A stretch of 64,000 nucleotides of DNA from Streptomyces sp. SAJ15 (lineage in GTDB: Bacteria; Actinomycetota; Actinomycetes; Streptomycetales; Streptomycetaceae), in the NCBI RefSeq assembly GCF_007595705.1, contig NZ_NISY01000008.1, positions 248,001 through 312,000 of the forward strand, in the 5' to 3' direction. The notes under the pieces were generated by a model that saw only the letters and a program-made list of their open reading frames with translations, searched no databases and was not told where the DNA came from. Of this stretch, positions 16,981-24,723 are shown piece after piece (position 1 is the first letter of the stretch; every line of letters begins with the position of its first letter). Made by a program: the position numbers and the translations under genes.

Positions 16981-18417
16981 TCACCGGCTGAGCCAGCGCA
17001 CCTCGTACGGGGAGAGCTCCAGCGCCTGCCCGTCGACCGTCGCGCCGACCCGGCGGTCCTCGGTGTTGACGACCAGGACGGCCGCGTCGTCGGCGAGGAC
17101 CTCGATGCGGGCGGCGTCCCCGGTGGTCGCCGTGACGGGGCGGAACTCGGTGCCGGGCGGGAACGCGCGGGCGAACCGGCGCAGCAGCCCCATCATCGGC
17201 AACTGCTCGCCGCCCTCGCGCAGTTCGGTGCTGTTCCACAGGCAGCCGGGGCAGTCGGAGCCGGTCTCCTGCGGGTTCCAGTAGAAGGCGGTGGCCGCGC
17301 CGCCGCCGGCCAGCCGCATCATGGCGGTGGCCTGCACCGCGGTGCGGTGCCGCTCGCTCCAGCCGTCCCGACCGCCCACGCGTCCGCTGCCGTCGTCGGC
17401 GGGCGGCTCGACGTACCACTCGGCCCACCACACCGGCAGCCCGGTGGTGCGGCTCAGCCAGCGGGTGACGGAGGCGAACTTCTCGGTGGCGGCGAACTCG
17501 TCGGGGATCAGCTCGTCGTCCTCGCGGGTGTAGCTGGAGCCGTCGACGACGACGAAGTCCGCGCCCGTCTTGTGTTCGTTCCAGTAGCGGATGGCGTCGG
17601 CGGAGCGCTGGTCGAGCGCGCCCCACAGGCCGCGCACCTCGTCGGAGCCGCCCTCCTCGTCGGGTGGGTCGCTGTCGGCGACCACGTAGGGGCCGCCGAC
17701 GAGGTTGTCCGGGTTCACCTTCTTCAGTTCCGCGTGGACGAGGTTGTACAGCTCGGTGTACCCCTCGTAGTTCCAGCGGCGCTTCTCGTCGTCGTAGAAG
17801 CCCTTGAACTCGTTCCACACGATGAAGTGCCGAACGTCCGGGTAGCGTCGGGCGATCTCGCCGGCGAGCTGCGCGAAGTCGGCGTAGTGCTCCGGGTCGG
17901 GGGCGGTCTCCAGGGCCCGCTGCGACCAGTCGGTGCGGCCCGCCTGGCCGCCCTTCATCCAGTCGGGGGCGCAGCACAGGGTGAGCACCGGGGTGGCGTC
18001 GGTGGCCCGCATCAGGGCGACGCGCCGGTCCAGCTCCCGGAAGTCGTAACGGTCCGGGGAGGGCTCGGGGTTGTCGGCGCCCCAGCCCATGATGTGCTGG
18101 TTCTGCGGCATGGGTTGGGCGGAGAGCAGGGTGTCGGCCCGGCGTCTGGCGTCCGTCGCGCCCTGGTCGGCGCTGTACTGGGTATGGGTGAATCCCCAGC
18201 CCAGCTCCGGGCTGGCCGGGCCGTCGGGTGATCGCGGCGAGGGCCCGGGGGGCACCGGCGGGTCCGTGGTCGGGCCGGTGGGCGCCGGGGCTTCCGCCGT
18301 GGTGCCCTTGGCGTCGCCGCCCGGCCAGCCCGCGCACGTGGTGAGCAGCAGGGCCAGAGCGACCACGACCGCGCCGAGCAGTGTGGTGAGCCGCCACCGT
18401 CCTGCTCTGAACAACAT
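16981..18417 (-). CDS. GH39-like glycoside hydrolase, probable lipoprotein
   Basis: This 478-residue protein has a signal segment ending LALLLTTC; Cys28 is a likely lipid-modified residue, although Thr at -1 is atypical. A Pro-rich linker leads to a (beta/alpha)8 fold of clan GH-A. The acid/base is expected at Glu203 in FIVWNEFKGF and the nucleophile at Glu333 in VWWAEWYVEPP. A small beta-sandwich (about 420-478) ends the protein, as in GH39. Two adjacent Cys (LTLCCAPDW) and DCPGCLW are notable. ATG 18417 has GGGGGA about 6 nt upstream; longer starts would bury the signal. It is convergent with the glycan operon and may trim or recycle that polymer. Confidence 0.85.
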   Translation of the reverse strand: MLFRAGRWRLTTLLGAVVVALALLLTTCAGWPGGDAKGTTAEAPAPTGPTTDPPVPPGPSPRSPDGPASPELGWGFTHTQYSADQGATDARRRADTLLSAQPMPQNQHIMGWGADNPEPSPDRYDFRELDRRVALMRATDATPVLTLCCAPDWMKGGQAGRTDWSQRALETAPDPEHYADFAQLAGEIARRYPDVRHFIVWNEFKGFYDDEKRRWNYEGYTELYNLVHAELKKVNPDNLVGGPYVVADSDPPDEEGGSDEVRGLWGALDQRSADAIRYWNEHKTGADFVVVDGSSYTREDDELIPDEFAATEKFASVTRWLSRTTGLPVWWAEWYVEPPADDGSGRVGGRDGWSERHRTAVQATAMMRLAGGGAATAFYWNPQETGSDCPGCLWNSTELREGGEQLPMMGLLRRFARAFPPGTEFRPVTATTGDAARIEVLADDAAVLVVNTEDRRVGATVDGQALELSPYEVRWLSR

Positions 18418-18548
18418 CGAATGTCCCCCACCGTGTCGTCCCACAACGCGTAAGAGTATCCGTGATCGCCCGTATTTCCGGGGGCTTCGCACCACGTACC
18501 CCCGTAAAAACATGTACGCGAGAGCGGCAGTTGGCAGATCATGGCTGC

Positions 18549-19655
18549 ATGCGCGCCCCTTCCGAGGCCGAGAAGGCCCTGCCGATCCGGCTGAACATCG
18601 ACGACAACGACTCGCCTTCGGACGTCGTCGACGCCCTGTTCCTCGGGCGGTTCGCCACCGGCGAGCAGCCGTACGCCCACAGCCGCTCCATCGACCGGGT
18701 CAGATCGGGCGCCACGCTGCTGCCCCGGGGGGCCACCGTGCTGCGCTCGGTCCGCGACGAGGACCGCAGCGCGACGCTGGCGGAGGGCGAGGGCTGGACG
18801 CTGCTGGTGTCGCGCTGGAACCAGGGCGCCGATGTCACGGTGACGGCGGTGGCGGCGGAGCTCGCCGAGCGGGTGCTGGGCGAGGCGGTGGAGGGCGCGG
18901 AGGACGAGCCGGAGCCGCAGCCGGACGATGTGACGATGGGCTTCTGGTACTTCTCGCCGCGACGCGGGCTGCCGCACCGCACCACCCGCCGCATCTCGGC
19001 CGGCACCTGGCAGGAGGTCCGCGGCAACTACACGGCGCCGGTGGCGGAGGCGCTGGACGGGGTGATGAAGGTGTCCCCCGGCGACATCGCCGGGCGGCTG
19101 TTGCTGCTGCACGGCCCGCCGGGGACCGGCAAGACCTCGGCGCTGCGCACGCTGGCCCGCTCCTGGCAGGACTGGTGCCAGGTGGACTGCGTGCTGGACC
19201 CGGAGCGGCTCTTCAGCGACCTGGGCTATCTGATGGACATCGCCATCGGCGAGGAGGACGGGCCGGGCGGCGGCGGGCGCTGGCGGCTGTTGCTGCTGGA
19301 GGACTGCGACGAGCTGATGCGCGGCGACGCCCGGCATCTGGCGGGCCAGGCGCTGTCCCGGCTGCTGAACCTGACGGACGGGCTGCTCGGGCAGGGCCGG
19401 AAGGTGCTGGTGGGGGTGACCACCAACGAGGACCTGGAGCGGCTGCACCCGGCGGTGGTGCGGCCGGGCCGCTGTCTGGCGCGGATCGAGGTGGGCCGGC
19501 TGACCCGCGCGGAGGCGGTGGGCTGGCTGGGCACCGAGGAGGGCGTCGGGCGGGACGGGGCGACGCTGGCCGAGCTGTTCGCGCTGCGCCGGGGCACCGG
19601 ACCGGCCTCGGTGCCGGGCCCCGCGCCCGGGGCGGACGCGGGGCTGTATCTGTGA
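18549..19655 (+). CDS. AAA ATPase with N-terminal DUF5925-like domain
   Basis: This 368-residue protein has an N-terminal domain typical of actinobacterial DUF5925 (LNIDDNDSPSDVVDALFLGR), then an AAA module. Walker A is GPPGTGKTSALRTL (about residues 189-202) and Walker B is LLLLEDCDEL (about 247-256). TTNEDLERLHPAVVRPGRC resembles sensor 1 and the arginine-finger region of AAA proteins. The start is uncertain: ATG 18549 has no clear ribosome binding site, and an in-frame start at 18462 would add 29 residues. The cellular partner is unknown. A strong terminator follows immediately. Confidence 0.85.
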   Translation: MRAPSEAEKALPIRLNIDDNDSPSDVVDALFLGRFATGEQPYAHSRSIDRVRSGATLLPRGATVLRSVRDEDRSATLAEGEGWTLLVSRWNQGADVTVTAVAAELAERVLGEAVEGAEDEPEPQPDDVTMGFWYFSPRRGLPHRTTRRISAGTWQEVRGNYTAPVAEALDGVMKVSPGDIAGRLLLLHGPPGTGKTSALRTLARSWQDWCQVDCVLDPERLFSDLGYLMDIAIGEEDGPGGGGRWRLLLLEDCDELMRGDARHLAGQALSRLLNLTDGLLGQGRKVLVGVTTNEDLERLHPAVVRPGRCLARIEVGRLTRAEAVGWLGTEEGVGRDGATLAELFALRRGTGPASVPGPAPGADAGLYL

Positions 19656-19690
19656 CGTACGCCCGGCCGCCGGTGGGCGCCGGGCGTACG
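19656..19690. terminator. Terminator after the AAA ATPase gene
   Basis: CGTACGCCCGGC (19656-19667) pairs perfectly with GCCGGGCGTACG (19679-19690), giving a 12-bp stem and 11-nt loop that starts at the base after the stop codon. It probably also serves the convergent DDAH gene. Confidence 0.8.
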
Positions 19691-19745
19691 GGCCCGGACC
19701 CCGAAGGTAGGGCCTGGGCCCCAGGCGCACGTGCCCGCGGAGCGC

Positions 19746-20543
19746 TCAGGCGTACAGGCCGCGAAGCCGCACGGACAGGCAGGTCACGCAGCCTTCCATC
19801 TTCTCGAACTCGCTGATGTCCACGGGCACCGGCGTGTAGCCGAGGTCCGCGAAGAGCTCGGCGCTGCGCGGGGCGCTGGCGGCCATCAGCAGCCGGCCGC
19901 CGCCGAGCAGCACCACATGGGAGCCGGACTCCTCGGGCACGGAGAGGAAGCGGGGGAAGGCCCGCGGGTCGTCGACCAGCGGCGGGTAGCCGATGACGGT
20001 GCCGTCCGGCAGCGCGGTGACCGCGGACTTCAGATGCAGCACCCTGCTGACCGGGACGGCGACCACGCGGGCGCCCAGGGGTTCGAAGACGGCGCGGAGC
20101 TGGCGCACGCCCTCGCCGTCGGTGCGGCCGCCGCGGCCGACGTAGAGGGTGTCTCCGATCTTGAGGACGTCGCCGCCGTCGAGGGTGCCCGGTTCGCGGA
20201 CGCGGTTGAGGGAGCAGCCCAGCGCGGCCGCGGTCGCCTCGACGGCCGCGGTCTCCGGGCGACGGGACTCGGCGCCGGGCCGGGCGATGAGCGCCACGTT
20301 CCGGTAGACGACCATGGTGTCCTCGATGAAGACGCCGTCCGGGCAGTCGTCGGCCGCGGGCACCTCGACCGTCTCCCAGCCGTGGGCGTTGAGGGTGGCG
20401 ACGTACTCCTCCCACTGGCGCAGCGCCAGGGCGGCGTCGACCGGCTTGCGGTCGATGTGGGTGACGAGCCCTTCGGCCAGCCGCGGGCTGGGCCGTCGTA
20501 CGAGCGCTTTCCTGCTGCTGGTCAGGGGGTTCATGGCAGTCAT
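19746..20543 (-). CDS. Dimethylarginine dimethylaminohydrolase-like amidinohydrolase
   Basis: This 265-residue member of the amidinotransferase superfamily has the expected active-site elements: FIEDT, GTLDGGDVL, the catalytic His in VLHLKSAVT and the nucleophilic Cys in EGCVTCLS near the C-terminus. Family enzymes hydrolyse N-methylated arginines to citrulline plus methylamines, and some act on arginine-related compounds. Two starts are possible (20543, or Met4 at 20534); neither has a strong ribosome binding site. It lies 30 bp downstream of a small GntR regulator, behind asnB, so the three may form one minus-strand transcription unit concerned with Asn/Arg nitrogen. The physiological substrate is not established. 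Confidence 0.92.
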   Translation of the reverse strand: MTAMNPLTSSRKALVRRPSPRLAEGLVTHIDRKPVDAALALRQWEEYVATLNAHGWETVEVPAADDCPDGVFIEDTMVVYRNVALIARPGAESRRPETAAVEATAAALGCSLNRVREPGTLDGGDVLKIGDTLYVGRGGRTDGEGVRQLRAVFEPLGARVVAVPVSRVLHLKSAVTALPDGTVIGYPPLVDDPRAFPRFLSVPEESGSHVVLLGGGRLLMAASAPRSAELFADLGYTPVPVDISEFEKMEGCVTCLSVRLRGLYA

Positions 20544-20573
20544 GGGTTCAGGATGGTAGCCCGATGGGCGTGT

Positions 20574-20951
20574 TCACTCCTCTCCGTAGGCGGCTCGGAG
20601 GGCGTCCTCGACGGCGGCGAGCGCGGCGGCTCGGTCCAGGCCGAGCCGCCGGGCCCGCTGGGCGTAGCCGGCGGCCGCGGCGGCGGCCTCGCGCTCGGCG
20701 GCGTCGCCCGCGGCCGCCACGAAGGTGCCGTTGCGGCCGCGGGTCTCGATGACGCCGTCCGCCTCCAGGGCGCGGTACGCCTTGGCGACGGTGTTCGCGG
20801 CGAGGCCGAGTTCCTCGGCGAAGCCGCGTACGGTCGGCAGCTTGTAGCCCACGGGGAGGACGCCGGCCCGTACCTGCTCGGCGATCTGCGCGCGGAGCTG
20901 CTCGAACGGGGCGGTCGCGGACTCGGGGTCGACGGAGATCCGTAGGGCCAC
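20574..20951 (-). CDS. Small GntR-family regulator (YtrA-like)
   Basis: This 125-residue protein has a winged helix (APFEQLRAQIAEQVRAGVLP, KLPTVRGFAEELGLAANTVA, ALEADGVIETRGRNGTFV) and only a short Ala/Arg-rich C-terminal helix pair, as in the YtrA subfamily. It starts at GTG 20951 with GGGAG about 7 nt upstream. It lies 47 bp after asnB and 30 bp before the DDAH gene, all on the minus strand. An inverted repeat with 8-bp arms lies just upstream of the start and is a candidate autoregulatory operator. YtrA-type regulators often control ABC transporters, but none is present here. Confidence 0.9.
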   Translation of the reverse strand: MALRISVDPESATAPFEQLRAQIAEQVRAGVLPVGYKLPTVRGFAEELGLAANTVAKAYRALEADGVIETRGRNGTFVAAAGDAAEREAAAAAAGYAQRARRLGLDRAAALAAVEDALRAAYGEE

Positions 20952-20964
20952 GGTGGGACTCCCA

Positions 20965-20990
20965 GGGTGCGAGACGACTTTGTCGCACCC
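20965..20990. promoter_or_regulatory. Inverted repeat upstream of the GntR gene
   Basis: GGGTGCGA (20965-20972) and TCGCACCC (20983-20990) are perfect 8-bp arms around a 10-bp spacer, between the asnB stop and the gntR GTG. It may be an operator for the GntR protein or a weak terminator after asnB. Confidence 0.45.
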
Positions 20991-20998
20991 ATTGTCTG

Positions 20999-22846
20999 CT
21001 ATAGCTCGAGCGCGGTCCGGTACTGACGCAGCCAGGCGTCGAGGGCGAGGACGAGTTCGGTGCCGGCCCGGAAGCCGCCGCCGGTGGGATCCGCCTGGGC
21101 CTCGGCGAGCGCCCCGGTGTCGAGCAGCGGGCGCACCGTCGCGTCCGGGTCGGCGAGCAGTCGTCGCAGCTCGTCGCGGAGGGCGAGCGCGTAGCGCGGG
21201 TCCTGGGTGGAGGGGTAGGGGCTCTTGACCCGGTCGGCGACGGCCGCCGGCAGCACATCGCGGGTGGCGGCCCGCAGCAGCGACTTCTCGCGGCCGTCGA
21301 AGGTCTTCATCGCCCAGGGCGTGTTGAAGACGTAGCCGACCAGCCGGTGGTCGCAGAACGGCACCCGCACCTCCAGCCCGACGGCCATGCTGGCGCGGTC
21401 CTTTCGGTCCAGCAGGATCTGCACGAAGCGGGTGAGATGCAGGTAGCAGACCTCCCGCATGCGCCGTTCCAGGCCGGTCTCGCCCTCGAGACGCGGCACC
21501 TCGGCGAGCGCCTCGCGGTAGCGGTCGTCCCGGTAGCCGGCGAGGTCGAGCTTGGCCAGCAGCCCGCGGTCCAGCAGGGCCTGGCGGGTTCCGCCGCCGG
21601 CGAAGGCGGCGTCCACGCCGTCGGCGATCCAGGGGAAGGTGTCGGCCCACACGGTCGCGGGGTCGTGGAAGGAGCGGTAGCCGCCGAAGACCTCGTCGGC
21701 GGACTCGCCGGACAGGGCGACGGTCGACTGTTCACGGATGGCCTTGAAGAGCAGGTAGAGGGAGGTGTCGCCGTCGCCGAAGCCGACCGGGAGGTCGCGG
21801 GAGGAGAGGACGGCGGCGCGGTGGCCGGGGTCCAGCAGGGCGGCGGTGTCCAGCACGATGTCGCGGTGGTCGGAGCGCACGTGCTCGGCGAGGGCGTGGG
21901 CGTAGGGCCCGTCGGGGGTGGCGCGGAGGTCGTCCGGGCGGAAGTGCTCGGCGTGGCCGAGGAAGTCCACGGAGAAGGAGCGCACCGGTCCGCGCCCCTC
22001 GGCGGCCAGCCGGCCGGCGGCGAGCGCGGTGATGGCCGAGGAGTCCAGGCCGCCGGAGAGCAGGGTGCACAGCGGGACGTCCGCGATGAGTTGGCGGGCG
22101 ACGATGTCGTCGAGGAGTTCACGCACCCGGCGCACGGTGGTGTCGAGGTCGTCGGTGTGGTCCGCGGCCTCCAGGGCCCAGTAGCGGTGGACGGTCAGGC
22201 CCTGGCGGCGGACCCGCACGGTGTGACCGGGCCGCACCTCGTACATGCCCTTGTAGACGGCGTGGCCGGGGGTCCTGGTGAAGGCGAGGAGCTCGGCGAG
22301 CCCCTCGGTGTCGACGGCGGGGCGCACGGCCGGGTGGGCGAGGATCGCCTTGGGCTCGGACCCGAAGAGCACACCGTCCGCCGTCGGGTGGTAGTAGAGC
22401 GGCTTGATGCCCATGCGGTCGCGGACCAGGAGGAGCTCCTCCTCGCGTGGGTCCCACAGCGCGAAGGCGTACATGCCGTTGAGCCTGCTGGTGAAGTCAG
22501 CGCCCCACTCCAGGTAGGCGTGGAGGACCACCTCGGTGTCGCTGCGGGTGCGGAAGGTGTGGCCGCGCGACTCGAGTTCGGCGCGCAGTTCGCGGTGGTT
22601 GTAGACCTCGCCGCTGTAGGTGGTGACGAGCGCCGTCTCGCCGCCGCGGGCGACGGTCATCGGCTGGGCGCCGCCCTCGATGTCTATCACCGCCAGTCGA
22701 CGGTGGCCGAGGGCGGCGTGGGTGTCCAGCCAGGCGCCGCCCGCGTCCGGGCCGCGGCAGGTCATGGTGGCGGTCATCGCGTCGAGGGTGCCGCGTTCGC
22801 GGCTCAGGTCTTGTTCGTAGGCGATCCATCCGGTGATTCCGCACAT
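20999..22846 (-). CDS. asnB: Asparagine synthetase (glutamine-hydrolysing)
   Basis: This 615-residue cytoplasmic enzyme makes asparagine from aspartate, glutamine and ATP. The class II glutaminase domain starts with MCGITGW, so Cys2 becomes the N-terminal nucleophile. GHRRLAVIDIEGG, the glutamine pocket (TYSGEVYNHRELR) and MYAFALWD follow. The synthetase domain has the PP-loop LLSGGLDSS at 263-270 and SGESADEVFGGY. AGGAGG lies 7 nt before ATG 22846. Length and motifs are complete. It is divergent from a GNAT gene, and a GntR regulator plus a DDAH-like gene follow closely on the same strand, suggesting a nitrogen-related unit. Confidence 0.97.
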   Translation of the reverse strand: MCGITGWIAYEQDLSRERGTLDAMTATMTCRGPDAGGAWLDTHAALGHRRLAVIDIEGGAQPMTVARGGETALVTTYSGEVYNHRELRAELESRGHTFRTRSDTEVVLHAYLEWGADFTSRLNGMYAFALWDPREEELLLVRDRMGIKPLYYHPTADGVLFGSEPKAILAHPAVRPAVDTEGLAELLAFTRTPGHAVYKGMYEVRPGHTVRVRRQGLTVHRYWALEAADHTDDLDTTVRRVRELLDDIVARQLIADVPLCTLLSGGLDSSAITALAAGRLAAEGRGPVRSFSVDFLGHAEHFRPDDLRATPDGPYAHALAEHVRSDHRDIVLDTAALLDPGHRAAVLSSRDLPVGFGDGDTSLYLLFKAIREQSTVALSGESADEVFGGYRSFHDPATVWADTFPWIADGVDAAFAGGGTRQALLDRGLLAKLDLAGYRDDRYREALAEVPRLEGETGLERRMREVCYLHLTRFVQILLDRKDRASMAVGLEVRVPFCDHRLVGYVFNTPWAMKTFDGREKSLLRAATRDVLPAAVADRVKSPYPSTQDPRYALALRDELRRLLADPDATVRPLLDTGALAEAQADPTGGGFRAGTELVLALDAWLRQYRTALEL

Positions 22847-23042
22847 CTCGCGGTCCTCCTCAGCTCCGGTGGACAGGGGTCCCGTGGGCTCGCCGCGCCC
22901 GGCGACGAGCCGCGGCGATCACCGTACGCGCATTTACATGCATGCAGCATCTATAGCCTGAGGCAATCGAACTCTTCCGGCCATCCGCGAGCCCTGGAAA
23001 ATCCCGCGCCGCCGTCCCGAACTGCGCGTAGCCTGCGGCTCC

Positions 23043-23972
23043 ATGACGCTGAACGTGCGTGAATTCCGCCCCTCGGACGCCGAGTCCGTCGCTGCGGCGC
23101 GGCGCTCCGCCTTCCCCTATCTGGTGACCACCGCGCGGACGATCGCCTGGGAGGCGGCCCGGGCGCCCGCGGCGCGGCACCACCGGTTGCTGGTGGTCGA
23201 GCGGGACGGGCGCGTGGTCGGATCGACCGAGGTCGGGCTCTACTCCGACAGCGAGGAGCCGGGGCTGGCCTACGCCGACACCACCGTGCACGCCGAGGAG
23301 CGCGGCCGCGGCGCGGGCTCGGCGCTGGTGACCGCCGCGGAGGAGTACCTGGCAGGGCTCGGCGCCGCGAAGGTCCTCGTCTGGACGCTGGACGAGCGCC
23401 ACGCGGTCACCTTCGCCGAGCGCCGCGGCTACACGCGCGGCCGCTCCTCCCGCGTCCAGCGCCTCGACCTCGCCCGGGCGCCGCTGCCCCCGCTTCCGGA
23501 GACGGCCGGGGCCCCGGGCGTCGAACTGCGCACCGCGGCCGACTTCGCCGCCGACCCACGGCCGCTGTACGAGGCGGACATCGCCTGCACCGCCGACGAG
23601 CCGGGCGACGTGTCCGAACGGCCCGTCCCCTACGCGCAGTGGCTCGCCCACACCTGGGAGCATCCCGCGCTCGACCGCGAACTGACCTCCGTCGCCCTGG
23701 TCGACGGCGCCGTCGCCGCCTACAGCGTCGCCCACACCGACGGCCACGGCCGCTACTGGTCCGGCATGACCGGCACCCCGCGCGCCTTCCGGGGCCGCGG
23801 GCTCGCCAAGCTGGCCAAGCACGACTCCCTCCGCCGCGCCCGCGCCGCCGGCTGCGTGCTCGCCTTCACCGGCAACGACGGCGAGAACGCGCCCATGCTC
23901 GCCATCAACCGGTGGTTCGGCTACCAGCTCGCGGCCACCGAGTGGCGGTACGTACGGGAGCTGGCGGGCTGA
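23043..23972 (+). CDS. Tandem GNAT acetyltransferase
   Basis: This 309-residue protein has two GNAT folds. The N-terminal copy carries the acetyl-CoA signature EERGRGAGSALVTAAEEYL (about residues 88-106), and the C-terminal copy has RAFRGRGLAKLAKHDSL (about 250-266) with NAPMLAINRWFGYQ. Such double-GNAT proteins are common in Streptomyces; related ones acetylate small amines, aminoglycosides or mycothiol precursors, but nothing here fixes the substrate. ATG 23043 is the first good start. It is divergent from asnB with a 196-bp gap that contains TGCATGCA (22939-22946) and an AT-rich core. Confidence 0.88.
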   Translation: MTLNVREFRPSDAESVAAARRSAFPYLVTTARTIAWEAARAPAARHHRLLVVERDGRVVGSTEVGLYSDSEEPGLAYADTTVHAEERGRGAGSALVTAAEEYLAGLGAAKVLVWTLDERHAVTFAERRGYTRGRSSRVQRLDLARAPLPPLPETAGAPGVELRTAADFAADPRPLYEADIACTADEPGDVSERPVPYAQWLAHTWEHPALDRELTSVALVDGAVAAYSVAHTDGHGRYWSGMTGTPRAFRGRGLAKLAKHDSLRRARAAGCVLAFTGNDGENAPMLAINRWFGYQLAATEWRYVRELAG

Positions 23973-24102
23973 CGAGCGGGCCCCGCCGGCCCCGCTCCCC
24001 TCGAACCCGCCGTCTCCCGCCCCGGGCCGTGGTGTGCGCCGCCCCGCGCGCCCGGGGCCTCAGTCCGCGGACCGTTCGTCCAGCAGGGCGCGATCGGAGA
24101 CG

Positions 24103-24612
24103 CTAGCCCACCCACCCCCGCAACAGCGCCTCCCGCTCCGCCGCCCGAGGCGTGCCGCCCTCCCACGCACGGCCCCACTCCGACATCGCCGCCAGCGTCG
24201 TCGCCATCGTCGCGGCGCCCTCCGTGAGGCGGGCCAGGAGGGCGCGGGACAGGTCGACCTCCGTCGGGGAGTAGCCGTTGGCCGCGGCCACGTAGGCCGC
24301 CAACTCGTGGTCGCCGTCGGGTGACCCGACGGACACCGTCATCAACGGCGGGGCCTCACCCCCCATGTCCACGGACAGGGTCAGGCTCATCACCGTGCCC
24401 AGAACCGCGCCGGCCTGCCGCTTCAGGGACCTCACGGGGACGCCCTCCACCGTCAGGGCGTTCACGTCCTCCCACAGGTAGAGGCCGTCCTGTCCGTCGC
24501 CGAGGGCCACCACGCCCTCGGGGGTCAGGCGCACCCCGGGAGCCCGACCGAACGGCTTCGCGCCCACGTACACGTCGCCCTCGACGATCCAGAACAGGCC
24601 CACCATGGCCAT
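24103..24612 (-). CDS. Conserved-looking protein of unknown function
   Basis: This 169-residue protein begins MAMVGLFWIVEGDVYVGAKP and has the look of a Streptomyces-specific globular protein: a beta-rich N-terminal half (GVVALGDGQDGLYLWEDVNA) and a helical C-terminal half ending EALLRGWVG. There is no signal peptide, membrane helix or recognisable catalytic motif. Two starts 6 nt apart (24612 and 24606) are possible. It lies 111 bp downstream of the large SARP regulator on the same strand and may share its transcript. I cannot assign a function. Confidence 0.72.
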   Translation of the reverse strand: MAMVGLFWIVEGDVYVGAKPFGRAPGVRLTPEGVVALGDGQDGLYLWEDVNALTVEGVPVRSLKRQAGAVLGTVMSLTLSVDMGGEAPPLMTVSVGSPDGDHELAAYVAAANGYSPTEVDLSRALLARLTEGAATMATTLAAMSEWGRAWEGGTPRAAEREALLRGWVG

Positions 24613-24723
24613 GGGTTGCTCACTTCTTCCCGACGACGGCGCCACCGTCGTGTCACACGTCGAACGAACAGGTCGTCCGCCGCAACGCCCGACGGGGCCG
24701 GGAAGTTCCCGCTTCGGGGCTCC

